Part shown: positions 53,409 through 60,684 of the stretch, piece by piece
How the letters are laid out: every line of letters begins with the position of its first letter
Numbering within the stretch: the stretch's first letter is position 1
The notes under the pieces: generated by a model
What the model was told of the DNA's origin: nothing
What the model saw: only the letters and a program-made list of their open reading frames with translations
Database searches by the model: none
Program-made: the position numbers and the translations under genes
NCBI GenBank assembly: GCA_017461725.1
Contig: JAFTXG010000018.1
Location: 1 to 64,000 of the forward strand
DNA length: 64,000 bases
Direction of reading: 5' to 3'
Origin: Lachnospiraceae bacterium
GTDB lineage: Bacteria; Bacillota; Clostridia; Lachnospirales; Lachnospiraceae

Positions 53409-54121
53409 TGAAAACATTCAATGAAAAAACAAAAGAAAAAAACATAAAAGTGTTTGCAGATTTGGAAAAAGATAATTTTGCAATTCTGAATCTAAAGAAA
53501 AATGAACAGATTAAGCATTGTATTGACAATAAGATGCCTGAATATTACCACACGGGGTGGGCAGTAACCAGTGAAGGGAGAGTGTGGAGTTTGAATAGGA
53601 ATCGATGGCTGGTTCCTCGGAATCAAAATGGTTATTGGCGAGTAGAGAACATATATGTTCACCGGCTGGTTGATTACTATTTTCTTTCCGATGAAGAAAA
53701 GATTATTAAAATGGTGCTGGAAGAACACAATAAGAATTGTAACGAGTCAGATAGATGGAGTGGAGAAGTTCATCACATAATCGCAGGAAGTAAGGCGGAT
53801 TCGACAAAGATGACTAATGAGGAAAGGATAGAAGCGTGTATGAAAGTAAATAATAAAGCGAATCTTTTTTTTCAAATTGAGAATGTTGACCATAAAGATG
53901 TGCACAGAATTATGAAGGGAGAAAAAACTATAGGTGAGAAAAAAGGAACAGAACAATTGGATGTTTTTAATTCTATAGTGAGAAATTCAAAACCGTCAGC
54001 ATATATTTCATATGACGAAAATGGTAAAAAGATGATAAACATGACCTTGAAGCTGAAGGGGACAACCCCTGAAGAAGATGAGAGATTGGATAAAGAGATA
54101 GGACATAAATTTTTGGCATAA
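53408..54121 (+). CDS. HNH/NUMOD4-like endonuclease candidate
   Basis: 237 residues. Residues about 40-90 (GWAVTSEGRVWSLNRNRWL, NGYWRVENIYVHRLV) resemble the NUMOD4 plus HNH arrangement of homing endonucleases; EVHHIIAGS (about 121-129) has the paired His expected of the HNH site, and NKANLFFQIENVDHKDVHR supplies Asn and His further on. The start overlaps the previous stop by one base. It could nick DNA for element spread or act as a defence or replication nuclease. Confidence 0.55.
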   Translation: MKTFNEKTKEKNIKVFADLEKDNFAILNLKKNEQIKHCIDNKMPEYYHTGWAVTSEGRVWSLNRNRWLVPRNQNGYWRVENIYVHRLVDYYFLSDEEKIIKMVLEEHNKNCNESDRWSGEVHHIIAGSKADSTKMTNEERIEACMKVNNKANLFFQIENVDHKDVHRIMKGEKTIGEKKGTEQLDVFNSIVRNSKPSAYISYDENGKKMINMTLKLKGTTPEEDERLDKEIGHKFLA

Positions 54122-54147
54122 GTGACATAAATATTTTGTGTTATCAT

Positions 54148-54198
54148 TGATAAAAAATGGCCTTGAGGAAAAGTATGCTAAGGTCATTTTTATTTGTT
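54148..54198 (+). terminator. terminator after the HNH-like gene
   Basis: AAATGGCCTTGAG pairs with CTAAGGTCATTT (with mismatches), followed by TTTATTTG. Confidence 0.6.
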
Positions 54199-54275
54199 GC
54201 TTTAAATAAAGATTCTCGTATATCTGCACTGGTGAGCTTGAAAATCCAAAAAGACTATGATATACTAAATCTCAG

Positions 54276-54290
54276 TGATGAAGTTCATCA
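54276..54290 (+). repeat. palindrome near the right end of the element
   Basis: TGATGAAGTTCATCA is a perfect 7-bp inverted repeat with a central G, 43 bp before the right repeat. A possible arm-type site for integrase or excisionase. Confidence 0.4.
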
Positions 54291-54332
54291 TAAAATTCAT
54301 AGTGATATACATTAACTTTTCAGGGCAAAAAT

Positions 54333-54485
54333 GGTATTCCCATGGCGAGCGCAGAGGTTACCATGATCCCTCAGACCTATGTGGAACTGACCGATGAGCA
54401 GGATCTGAAGATGATGAACCGCATCCTGGATCTGCTCGATGAGGATGACGACGTGCAGAATGTGTACCACAACTGGGATGAGTAA
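54333..54485 (+). repeat. right direct repeat: displaced yebC 3' end (attR side)
   Basis: 153 bp matching 47764-47916 with three synonymous changes. It has no yebC 5' part, so it is a remnant: the codons end in GATGAGTAA and are followed by a host-type terminator. Upstream is element sequence (CAGGGCAAAAAT). This marks the right junction. Confidence 0.92.
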
Positions 54486-54521
54486 GGCTTAGCCAATAAT
54501 AAATTCTATCTGATTACTAAG

Positions 54522-54562
54522 AACGGCCGTCACTAAGTGCGAGAGTGGCGGCTGTTATTTTT
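54522..54562 (+). terminator. original host terminator of yebC
   Basis: AACGGCCGTCAC (54522-54533) pairs with GTGGCGGCTGTT (54545-54556) over 12 bp (two G-U pairs), then ATTTTT. The same two arms recur at 55670-55704. The remainder of 54563-54840 shows nothing I can name. Confidence 0.75.
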
Positions 54563-54841
54563 ACTTGATCTGTGTTGTATTTTATGTTATACTATAACTA
54601 CAAATAAGATTGGTTTGTTCAAAAATCAGTTTTATCACATCTGTTTTTCTAATACAAAGTCGGAAGAATTCCCGAAAAAAGAATAGCAGTGAAAAAGATG
54701 GCCTGCGGTGTACGATGCATGCATGAAATGAAATAATTTCTTGCGGTTTATTTTGTGTGGGTAAATCTCTGATTATGACGACAGGAGTTGTGTAAAGAGA
54801 GGTAGGTACAAAGGGTTATTGTTTTTTATGCAGATATTGGG

Positions 54842-54870
54842 TTGCGATTTTTTAACCCATGTTATAAAAT
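54842..54870 (+). promoter_or_regulatory. promoter of the HAD phosphatase gene
   Basis: TTGCGA (54842-54847), 17 bp, TAAAAT (54865-54870), 77 bp before ATG 54947. Confidence 0.5.
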
Positions 54871-54946
54871 AAGTATATGCAAAAATGGGAAGAGCAAATA
54901 ATCGAACGAGAACAGGTATCTCAATAAATGGATTGAATAGGAGCAA

Positions 54947-55558
54947 ATGATTGTGATTCGTCATATTATTTTTGACATCGGCAATGTACTGGTGGCATTC
55001 CAGTGGGAGAAAAGGTTCAAGTCGTTTTGCAGTTCACCGGAGGAACTTGAACGCTTGGCAAAAGCCACTGTATTAAGTGATATGTGGAAAGAGTACGACC
55101 GCGGTGTGCTGAGCGAAGACGAGTTAATGGACGGCTTTATTCGTAATGATCCGGAGTTGGAGTCGGTGATCCGAACCTGTCTGAGTAGTTACAGTGGAAT
55201 GCTGCGGACATATGATTACACCATTTCCTGGATAAAAGAATTAAAGCAGAATGGATATAACGTATATTATCTTTCCAACATGCCGGCGGTCGCTGTCAGA
55301 GATTGTGCGGATGATCTGGAATTTATCAGGAAAACGGATGGCGGGATTTTATCCTATAGCGAACGTATGGTCAAGCCGGATCCGGCGATCTACTATTTAT
55401 TGATGGAGCGCTATGGCCTCAGACCGGAAGAGTGCGTGTTCCTGGATGACTCGGAGAAAAATATAAAAACAGCCTGCGCTTTGGGGATGCAAGGGATATT
55501 GTTTCAAAATAAGGAGCAGGCCTGTGAGGAGCTGAGGAAGCTGGGAGTAAATGCTTAA
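54947..55558 (+). CDS. HAD superfamily hydrolase, YihX-like
   Basis: A 203-residue HAD phosphatase. Motif I is FDIGNVLV (Asp10 nucleophile), motif II sits in NVYYLSNMP, motif III is the Lys of MVKPDPAIY, and motif IV is FLDDSEKNI. It resembles the alpha-D-glucose-1-phosphatase YihX subgroup, so a sugar phosphate substrate is likely. Ribosome site AGGAG before the ATG. Just right of the integrated element and not part of it. Confidence 0.85.
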   Translation: MIVIRHIIFDIGNVLVAFQWEKRFKSFCSSPEELERLAKATVLSDMWKEYDRGVLSEDELMDGFIRNDPELESVIRTCLSSYSGMLRTYDYTISWIKELKQNGYNVYYLSNMPAVAVRDCADDLEFIRKTDGGILSYSERMVKPDPAIYYLLMERYGLRPEECVFLDDSEKNIKTACALGMQGILFQNKEQACEELRKLGVNA

Positions 55559-55588
55559 CGGTGCGTTTGCCGACTGATTATTTCTGGG

Positions 55589-55617
55589 TTGCACAGTAAT
55601 GAGAAATGTGGTATAGT
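55589..55617 (+). promoter_or_regulatory. promoter of the antitoxin RNA
   Basis: TTGCAC (55589-55594), 17 bp, TATAGT (55612-55617). Transcription would begin near 55624, leading straight into the terminator at 55670-55714. Confidence 0.75.
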
Positions 55618-55623
55618 AAATCT

Positions 55624-55714
55624 ATCGGGAAGCCAGAGCGGCTACCCCCGTGTAACAGGCGTTACAATGAACGGCCGTCACTAGTGGTGATAGTGGCGGC
55701 TGTTACTCTTTTTT
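55624..55714 (+). ncRNA. probable type I antitoxin RNA
   Basis: About 90 nt from the promoter at 55589-55617 to the terminator formed by AACGGCCGTCAC (55670-55681) and GTGGCGGCTGTT (55693-55704) with T6 at 55709-55714. It is antisense to the 3' end and downstream part of the toxin gene (55703-55798, minus). An internal stem GTAAC/GTTAC precedes the terminator. No coding potential. The position and length match RatA-type antitoxins. Confidence 0.72.
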
Positions 55715-55798
55715 ACTCTTAAAGATCTGATAACACAGAGCAATAAGAGCCACAATAAACATACAAAACTGAAACAAGTCAGCATATGTAACATTCAT
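55703..55798 (-). CDS. holin-like type I toxin, 31 residues
   Basis: A tiny hydrophobic peptide: MNVTYADLFQFC, a membrane helix (MFIVALIALCY), then QIFKSKKE. A short N-terminal part, one helix and a lysine-rich tail match the putative holin-like toxin (Hol-Tox/TxpA-like) family common in Firmicutes. GGAGGG (55810-55805) is 6 nt before ATG 55798; an ATG at 55804 overlaps that site. Overproduction of relatives depolarises the membrane. The gene is opposed by the antitoxin RNA at 55624-55714. Confidence 0.82.
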   Translation of the reverse strand: MNVTYADLFQFCMFIVALIALCYQIFKSKKE

Positions 55799-55804
55799 TG
55801 GCAT

Positions 55805-55846
55805 CCCTCCTTTCTTTCGTCTGGAGGGACCAGTATCCCTCCATAA
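55805..55846 (-). promoter_or_regulatory. leader hairpin able to compete for the toxin ribosome site
   Basis: On the minus strand GGAGGGA, a six-base loop and TCCCTCC form a stem in the leader (about 55843-55824). The TCCCTCC arm is also complementary to the toxin ribosome site GGAGGG (55810-55805), so two exclusive folds are possible. Confidence 0.55.
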
Positions 55847-55884
55847 AAGAGGGTAGCCGCCTGGCTCCGGTTTCCCGGACCTAA

Positions 55885-55913
55885 ATCATAGCACAGGCAA
55901 AAGCATTTTACAA
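55885..55913 (-). promoter_or_regulatory. promoter of the toxin gene
   Basis: Read on the minus strand: TTGTAA (55913-55908), 17 bp, TATGAT (55890-55885). Transcription would begin near 55878, exactly at the outer edge of the long inverted repeat. Confidence 0.72.
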
Positions 55914-55928
55914 CCCGCCAAAATGCTG

Positions 55929-55965
55929 CACCCCAAATCCACACGGATAGTGTGGATTTGGGGTG
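55929..55965. terminator. perfect 16-bp hairpin
   Basis: CACCCCAAATCCACAC (55929-55944), loop GGATA, GTGTGGATTTGGGGTG (55950-55965). Perhaps the terminator of the minus-strand gene ending at 56010, insulating the toxin promoter; the T-run on either side is weak. A partial copy of one arm (AGTGTGGATTT) recurs at about 55980. Confidence 0.55.
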
Positions 55966-56009
55966 TATTATTGTTCAAATAGTGTGGATTTTGTGAGTGT
56001 ATATCTTTT

Positions 56010-56555
56010 TTATAGCACTCTTATCTCAAATGCAGTGGTCTGGGGCGGGATACTCGCAGTCATAAAGTCTGCGTGCCTTACCCGCACCCGCATCCCCGGC
56101 GTTAGCCGGTCAAAACGAATGGGGCGTCCTTGACGATCCAAAATTCGGGCATTTTCCGGCACATTGAAACGGATGATCGTGGACACATCACGGCCGCTGA
56201 TGGTGGTGAAGCTTCGGTTTCGTCGATCAATCTCCAGAATGTTTCCGGTGGTCATGACATCCTGCTGCGGACTTCTGATAATTCGGATGAGGTATGCGGT
56301 GGATTGAGGCGGTATGCTTCTCGTCATCGCTGAGGAGATGGTTGCATTTATGATCATACCCACGCGCAGCGCGGATGGCGGAACGGGGTTACCGTTGGAA
56401 CCGAGGATGATCGTGCGCTGGGTTACCACTAGTCTTACCGTCTGTTCTGTCCGTCTGTTTCGCGGACCGTCAAGATAGGTCACGGTGACCAGTCTCGTAC
56501 CCCGGTCAGATGAGATTTCTCTGATGGTACCGTTTGAAATATTGATAACCGGCAT
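56010..56555 (-). CDS. beta-rich protein with internal duplication, function unknown
   Basis: 181 residues made of two related halves of about 85 residues. Each has GTIREISSDRGTRLVTVTY- or GNILEIDRRNRSFTTISG-like strands, then a TIILGSNGNPV or ARILDRQGRPI turn, then LRVGMIINA or LTPGMRVRV, and an almost identical ending SIPPQSTAY or SIPPQTTAF. This looks like two OB-type barrels. The start is placed at the ATG of MPVINI (56555) after AAAGGA; longer starts (56582, 56621) are possible. No signal peptide, no known function. Confidence 0.65.
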   Translation of the reverse strand: MPVINISNGTIREISSDRGTRLVTVTYLDGPRNRRTEQTVRLVVTQRTIILGSNGNPVPPSALRVGMIINATISSAMTRSIPPQSTAYLIRIIRSPQQDVMTTGNILEIDRRNRSFTTISGRDVSTIIRFNVPENARILDRQGRPIRFDRLTPGMRVRVRHADFMTASIPPQTTAFEIRVL

Positions 56556-56646
56556 GGCGAAAAAATCCTTTTTTATTATCATATTCCGAGGTGGAACAGC
56601 CGTCACCAGTGGAGATTTCAAAGATCGGAGAGAAGTTAAATATCGC

Positions 56647-57486
56647 TCAGATCCGGTTTTTCAAACTCTTTCGATACTGTGTCGGAGAAACGCCGAATTG
56701 CTTGTGAAAATAGCTGGAGAAGTGCGGATAACTGTTAAATCCCACCCTCTCAGGGATGTCCTGCAAGGCCAGGTCTGTATTGAGAATCAAATGTGCTGCG
56801 CGGGTTAAACGGACCTTTAACAGATACCCGTGCAGGCTGCTTCCCGTGCTGGACAGAAACAGACGGTTCAGATAATATTCGTGATAGCCTGCCAGTGTGG
56901 CAAGGTCTTTGTTGGTCAAATCTTTTTCGTAATTTTCGTCAATGTAGTTCATGATAAAATCCACGGTGGAGCGGGCAGGAACCTTTATCTGGCAATGTAG
57001 GTCAATCAGAAGTTCTTTCAAAACGCTGCTGCTGATTTCTCGAAAATAGAGACTGTTTCCGTTGAACGCCTTAAGTATCTTCTCGATATATCGATAAAAA
57101 CGACTGCCATCCTGTAAAAAAAGATGGGAATTTAAAAAATCGGAATCCTCCACCGGTTGAAAACTGATGGGGAAGTCCGGTTCTTTTTTTGTAAGACTCA
57201 CAGGCGCATAGGGCAGGATCCAGCTGTTATTTTCCTGGGTCAGGTCAAAGTTGAGACTGACCAAAGAGAAGTTTTCCGGTGACAGGATGTTGTACTGACT
57301 ACCACAGGCGCAGTACATCAGGGAGCCCGGGCTTAGCTGGTAATGTTGATTTTCGATAAAAATATCTGCTTTACCGTTTACGGTATAAAAAATCCGGCAG
57401 TCTCTTACCTTCACGGGATAATCGCTGGTTTGATACTTGATTTGTGAAGCAAAACGAAGATGCGGATTGAGATCGCAAAGTTTCAT
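56647..57486 (-). CDS. AraC family transcriptional regulator
   Basis: 279 residues. N-terminal cupin sensing domain (about 20-130; LSPGSLMYCACGSQYNI) and C-terminal double helix-turn-helix (about 175-275; NKDLATLAGYHEYYLNRLF, PERVGFNSYPHFSSYFHKQF, GVSPTQYRK). The ATG at 57486 has AAGGATG upstream. It is divergent from the U32-like and Fe-S cluster across about 230 bp and is its likely regulator, responding to an unknown small molecule. Confidence 0.9.
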   Translation of the reverse strand: MKLCDLNPHLRFASQIKYQTSDYPVKVRDCRIFYTVNGKADIFIENQHYQLSPGSLMYCACGSQYNILSPENFSLVSLNFDLTQENNSWILPYAPVSLTKKEPDFPISFQPVEDSDFLNSHLFLQDGSRFYRYIEKILKAFNGNSLYFREISSSVLKELLIDLHCQIKVPARSTVDFIMNYIDENYEKDLTNKDLATLAGYHEYYLNRLFLSSTGSSLHGYLLKVRLTRAAHLILNTDLALQDIPERVGFNSYPHFSSYFHKQFGVSPTQYRKSLKNRI

Positions 57487-57715
57487 GGAATCATCCTTCT
57501 TTCCTGAGAAATGGTTGTGTGTAGTTGAAGCTGAATGTTTGTTTTTCGAAAGTTCACGTTTGTTTTGTGGATGTATTGTAGCATGTTTCTGTGATAAAGT
57601 AAAGATGCAGTTAGGCGGTGTATTCACAATGCTCAACACAGAATATCGCTGCCTATCTACTGGGTGGAAAAAACAGCTGCAGTAAATTTGTGTGTCAGCT
57701 ATGCGAGGGCAGATA

Positions 57716-58642
57716 ATGAAATTTACAGTCGGATTACAATTTACAAACGAAGCATTTCTGGACTGCATTGTGGAACAGAAGAAGCACATCGATGAGGTGT
57801 ACTTTTCCTGGGGGGATTTCCCCAACGGCAGAAGCAGTCAGCTATTGGATGCCGATTTGACACCTTGGGAGCTTCAACATCGACAGATGGAGGTATTGGC
57901 ACGTCTCTCCGGGGAGGGGATCGGCCTGAATCTTCTGTTCAATGCCAATTGCTATGGTGCAGACAGTCAGTCCCGTTTGTTTTTTGAAAAAATCGGCATG
58001 ACCGCAGACTATATATTGACAAATTACGGTTTAAAATCTGTGACCACCACGTCTCCGCTGATTGCCAAATTTATTAAGTCCAATTTTCCGACGGTTCAAG
58101 TGCGGGCATCGGTCAATATGGAGATTGGCACGATACAGGGGATGGACTATCTGGCAAATTATTTTGACGGCTACTATATGAAGCGGGAGCATAACCGGGA
58201 TTTTGTAAAAATTGAGGAACTGAGTGCCTGGTGCCGGGAAAACGGAAAAAAACTGTACTTGTTGGCGAACAGCGGCTGTCTGAATCACTGCTCTGCCCAT
58301 AATTTTCATGACAATCTGGTGGCTCATGAGCATGAAATATCCCGGATGGACAATGCCTACAATTTCGGCGGCATCTGTCGTGAGTATTTGAAGGATGAGC
58401 GCCATTATCTGTCGTTGATTCATGATACTAATTTTATCCGACCGGAAGATATCTATAAATACGAACCCTATTTTGAACAGGTAAAACTGGCTACACGGGT
58501 GAACCGGGCACCTGTATTGGTGTTAGACAGCTATATCAGAGGCAAATATAGCGGAAACATATTAGAGCTTTTGGAACCGGCTCACCGCATTTATCCCTAT
58601 GTGATTGAAAACGGTGAACCGCTTAGACTTGTGAAATTATAA
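57716..58642 (+). CDS. U32 peptidase-like TIM-barrel protein with candidate Fe-S cysteines
   Basis: 308 residues. The overall pattern (TVGLQFTNEAFLD, YFSWGDFP, VRASVNMEIGT, LVLDSYIRG) looks like a U32-type barrel. Four cysteines, C79 (NANCYG), C188 and C192 (GCLNHC) and C221 (GGICREY), are spaced as in UbiU/UbiV-type U32 proteins, where they hold a 4Fe-4S cluster. Such proteins perform oxygen-independent hydroxylations rather than proteolysis. Start chosen at ATG 57716 (GAGGG before it). First gene of the Fe-S cluster operon. Family call is moderate; the reaction is unknown. Confidence 0.55.
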   Translation: MKFTVGLQFTNEAFLDCIVEQKKHIDEVYFSWGDFPNGRSSQLLDADLTPWELQHRQMEVLARLSGEGIGLNLLFNANCYGADSQSRLFFEKIGMTADYILTNYGLKSVTTTSPLIAKFIKSNFPTVQVRASVNMEIGTIQGMDYLANYFDGYYMKREHNRDFVKIEELSAWCRENGKKLYLLANSGCLNHCSAHNFHDNLVAHEHEISRMDNAYNFGGICREYLKDERHYLSLIHDTNFIRPEDIYKYEPYFEQVKLATRVNRAPVLVLDSYIRGKYSGNILELLEPAHRIYPYVIENGEPLRLVKL

Positions 58643-58660
58643 ATAACAGGAGGAAAAACT

Positions 58661-59740
58661 GTGCTTACAAGTAAAATGATCAAGGATGCCGCGTTGGCGG
58701 CAGGTGCAGACGCGTGCGGGATCGCACCCATGTCCCGGTTTGACGGCGCACCTGACGAGATGAACCCGCAGTTTCTGTTTCCTGAAGCGAAAAGCTGTAT
58801 CGGATTTGTATTTCGCATCCCCAGAGGTGTGCAGCGAGGAATCGAGGAAGGAACCCAGTTTTATCAGTATCCGTCCATGGCTTACGGCGGAATTAATGAG
58901 ATTTTTGCGCCTGCGGTTTTGTATCAGGTGGGAAAACTGATCGAGGATGAGGGATACGAGGCCTTTGTTTATCGAAATACCGGTGCTCGCGGAGTGGTTT
59001 CCGATATGGATGGAAGTCCGGGAAATACATTGTCTCCGGAGGAGCAGATTGAAATCAATGAAAATGCCAAGACGTCCACGGCCCATCACAGAAGCGTACA
59101 GTTTACCCGGCCTGCCAGAGAGGGCGGAGTGGCACCTGATTTGCAGTTCCAGTTTCGTCTGGCGGCGGTGGCCTGCGGTCTGGGTGAAATCGGTTGGAGC
59201 AAGATGCTGTTGACACCGGAGTTCGGTCCGCTGCAGCGGGTGGCGTTTCTCTTTACCGACGCGGAACTGGAATACGATGAAATGTATAATGGCAAGCCGC
59301 TGTGCAGAAAATGCGGAGCCTGTGTGAGAGAATGTCCCGGTGGCTGTATTCCGGCGCTTAATTCGGGGAAAACGGTTACTGTGAATCTGGACGGAAAAAT
59401 CTGTGAGTGGGCTGACATCGATATGTGGAGATGCTACGCTTTCTATACCCATGCGGGAAGACACTATAATCCGTTTGTGCCAAAGGAGGTCTGGGATGCC
59501 AATGAGGACGGCGCGCTGAATCTGATGGAGGGCATCACTGATGTGGCCGATGAGCAGGAGATCATGAAGGTTTACACCGCACTTCAGAAATATTTCCCCA
59601 GTTGGGTGGGTTATAATATGGCAAAATGCGGCGGATGCATTCGTGGCTGTGTCTCCGTTCTGGAGAAAAAGGGCGGCTGCATGGAGGGTAGATTTGAGAG
59701 TCCTCTGCGCACCAAAAAAGCCTGGAAGCTGGAACGCTGA
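58661..59740 (+). CDS. QueG-like two-cluster Fe-S protein, copy 1
   Basis: 359 residues. Start GTG 58661 with AGGAGG. The N-terminal half (AALAAGADACGIAPMSRF, EAKSCIGFVFRIP, CGLGEIGWSKMLL then TPEFGPLQRVAFLFT) matches the epoxyqueuosine-reductase/reductive-dehalogenase fold, with GLGEIGW where QueG has GLGWIGK. Cluster cysteines: CRKCGACVRECP (about 214-225) and, near the end, CGGCIRGC. Substrate unknown; it is too divergent for true QueG. Longest of three tandem paralogues. Confidence 0.75.
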   Translation: MLTSKMIKDAALAAGADACGIAPMSRFDGAPDEMNPQFLFPEAKSCIGFVFRIPRGVQRGIEEGTQFYQYPSMAYGGINEIFAPAVLYQVGKLIEDEGYEAFVYRNTGARGVVSDMDGSPGNTLSPEEQIEINENAKTSTAHHRSVQFTRPAREGGVAPDLQFQFRLAAVACGLGEIGWSKMLLTPEFGPLQRVAFLFTDAELEYDEMYNGKPLCRKCGACVRECPGGCIPALNSGKTVTVNLDGKICEWADIDMWRCYAFYTHAGRHYNPFVPKEVWDANEDGALNLMEGITDVADEQEIMKVYTALQKYFPSWVGYNMAKCGGCIRGCVSVLEKKGGCMEGRFESPLRTKKAWKLER

Positions 59741-59757
59741 GATGGGAGGATGATAGG

Positions 59758-60651
59758 ATGCTTACAAGCGAACTGATCAAAGAAAAGGCGAAAAGCCTGG
59801 GAGCGACAATTTGTGGAATAGGAAGAGTTTACGACGAAGAAAATCCACAGCGTGATCCGAAAATGATTTTACCAAAGGCGAAATCGATTATCGGGTTTGG
59901 ATTTGCGGTGCCTAAGGGGCTTTACAAGGCCATGGAGCGGGGAAATCAGTATTATACCTATACCACCCTGGGTGTGAAATACATTGACGAGGAAATGGCA
60001 GAGATTTTTCTGCTGAAAATGGGAGGTCTGATCGAAAATCACGGTTATGATGCCTGCCTACAGAAGGCGATTCCGAATCTGCGGATCAAAGGGGATAAAA
60101 CCACGAACCCGGAAGTGATGGATACTTATGAGCTGATTCATGCGGAAGCGGTGGAAGAAGGAAAGCCCGCGCCCGATGTGATCATTGATTTTGGCAAGGC
60201 GGCAAAGGCCTGCGGTCTGGGAGAGATGGGCCTGAATGGGAAAATCGTCAACAGACAGTATGGTCCGTTCATGCGCTATTGCTTCATCATCACGGACGCA
60301 CCTCTGGATTATGACGAGCCGTTGACCGAAGCAGTTTGTGATAAATGCGGGGCCTGTGCGCAGGCCTGCCCCGGCAATGCGATTTCTGATGGGGGTCTGG
60401 ATACCTGGCAGTGCAGCGTTTATTATAAGGGCGCACACAAGTCTAACCCATTCATGACAGAGGCATTTTTAAAGGATGACCCTGAGCGGGAGGACATTAT
60501 CAACGGACGCAAGCGCTTTGATGCGGAATCTGCGAGGGCACTCTACCCGGAGATGAAATTCCTGCCCAATACCCAGTGGGGATATTCCCCCTGCCTGTGC
60601 GGGCGGAAGTGCGATGTGGCCTGCTACAGGCATCTGGTCGGGAATCTATAA
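59758..60651 (+). CDS. QueG-like two-cluster Fe-S protein, copy 2
   Basis: 297 residues, same fold as its neighbours: AKSLGATICGIGRVYDEEN, KSIIGFGFAVPKGLYKAM, CGLGEMGLNGKIVN, YGPFMRYCFIITDAPLDYDE. Cluster cysteines CDKCGACAQACP (about 195-206) and CLCGRKCDVAC near the C-terminus. It starts 17 bp after copy 1. The three copies differ most in length and in the segment before the first cluster, suggesting different substrates or a hetero-complex. Confidence 0.75.
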   Translation: MLTSELIKEKAKSLGATICGIGRVYDEENPQRDPKMILPKAKSIIGFGFAVPKGLYKAMERGNQYYTYTTLGVKYIDEEMAEIFLLKMGGLIENHGYDACLQKAIPNLRIKGDKTTNPEVMDTYELIHAEAVEEGKPAPDVIIDFGKAAKACGLGEMGLNGKIVNRQYGPFMRYCFIITDAPLDYDEPLTEAVCDKCGACAQACPGNAISDGGLDTWQCSVYYKGAHKSNPFMTEAFLKDDPEREDIINGRKRFDAESARALYPEMKFLPNTQWGYSPCLCGRKCDVACYRHLVGNL

Positions 60652-60684
60652 TGGAGTGCCAAACGCATCGGAGGACAAGGGAAA

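Larger units (their letters stand above)
47764..54332 (+). mobile_element. integrative element inserted in yebC, about 6.6 kb
   Basis: Bounded by the duplicated yebC 3' end, the unit is 6,569 bp from one repeat start to the other. It is clearly more AT-rich than the flanks. Genes: tyrosine integrase, unknown protein, Xre regulator (minus), two SHOCT membrane proteins, serine recombinase, replication-like protein, HNH-like protein. No relaxase, coupling protein or capsid gene is seen, so it is either a small mobilisable/satellite island or depends on a helper. Extent is seen directly; mobility is inferred. Confidence 0.88.
55626..55877. repeat. long-range inverted repeat framing the toxin mRNA
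   Basis: CGGGAAGCCAGAGCGGCTACCC (split: 55626-55636 and 55637-55647) is complementary to 55851-55877, with GGGTAGCCGC perfect and a five-base bulge further on. On the minus strand the two arms are the 5' and 3' ends of the toxin transcript, as in mRNAs of type I toxins whose ends pair to block translation. Confidence 0.7.

Noticed and set aside
54333-54485. Second yebC gene
   Set aside because: Only the last 50 codons are present, with no start or ribosome site, so it is the displaced end of the gene and not a paralogue.
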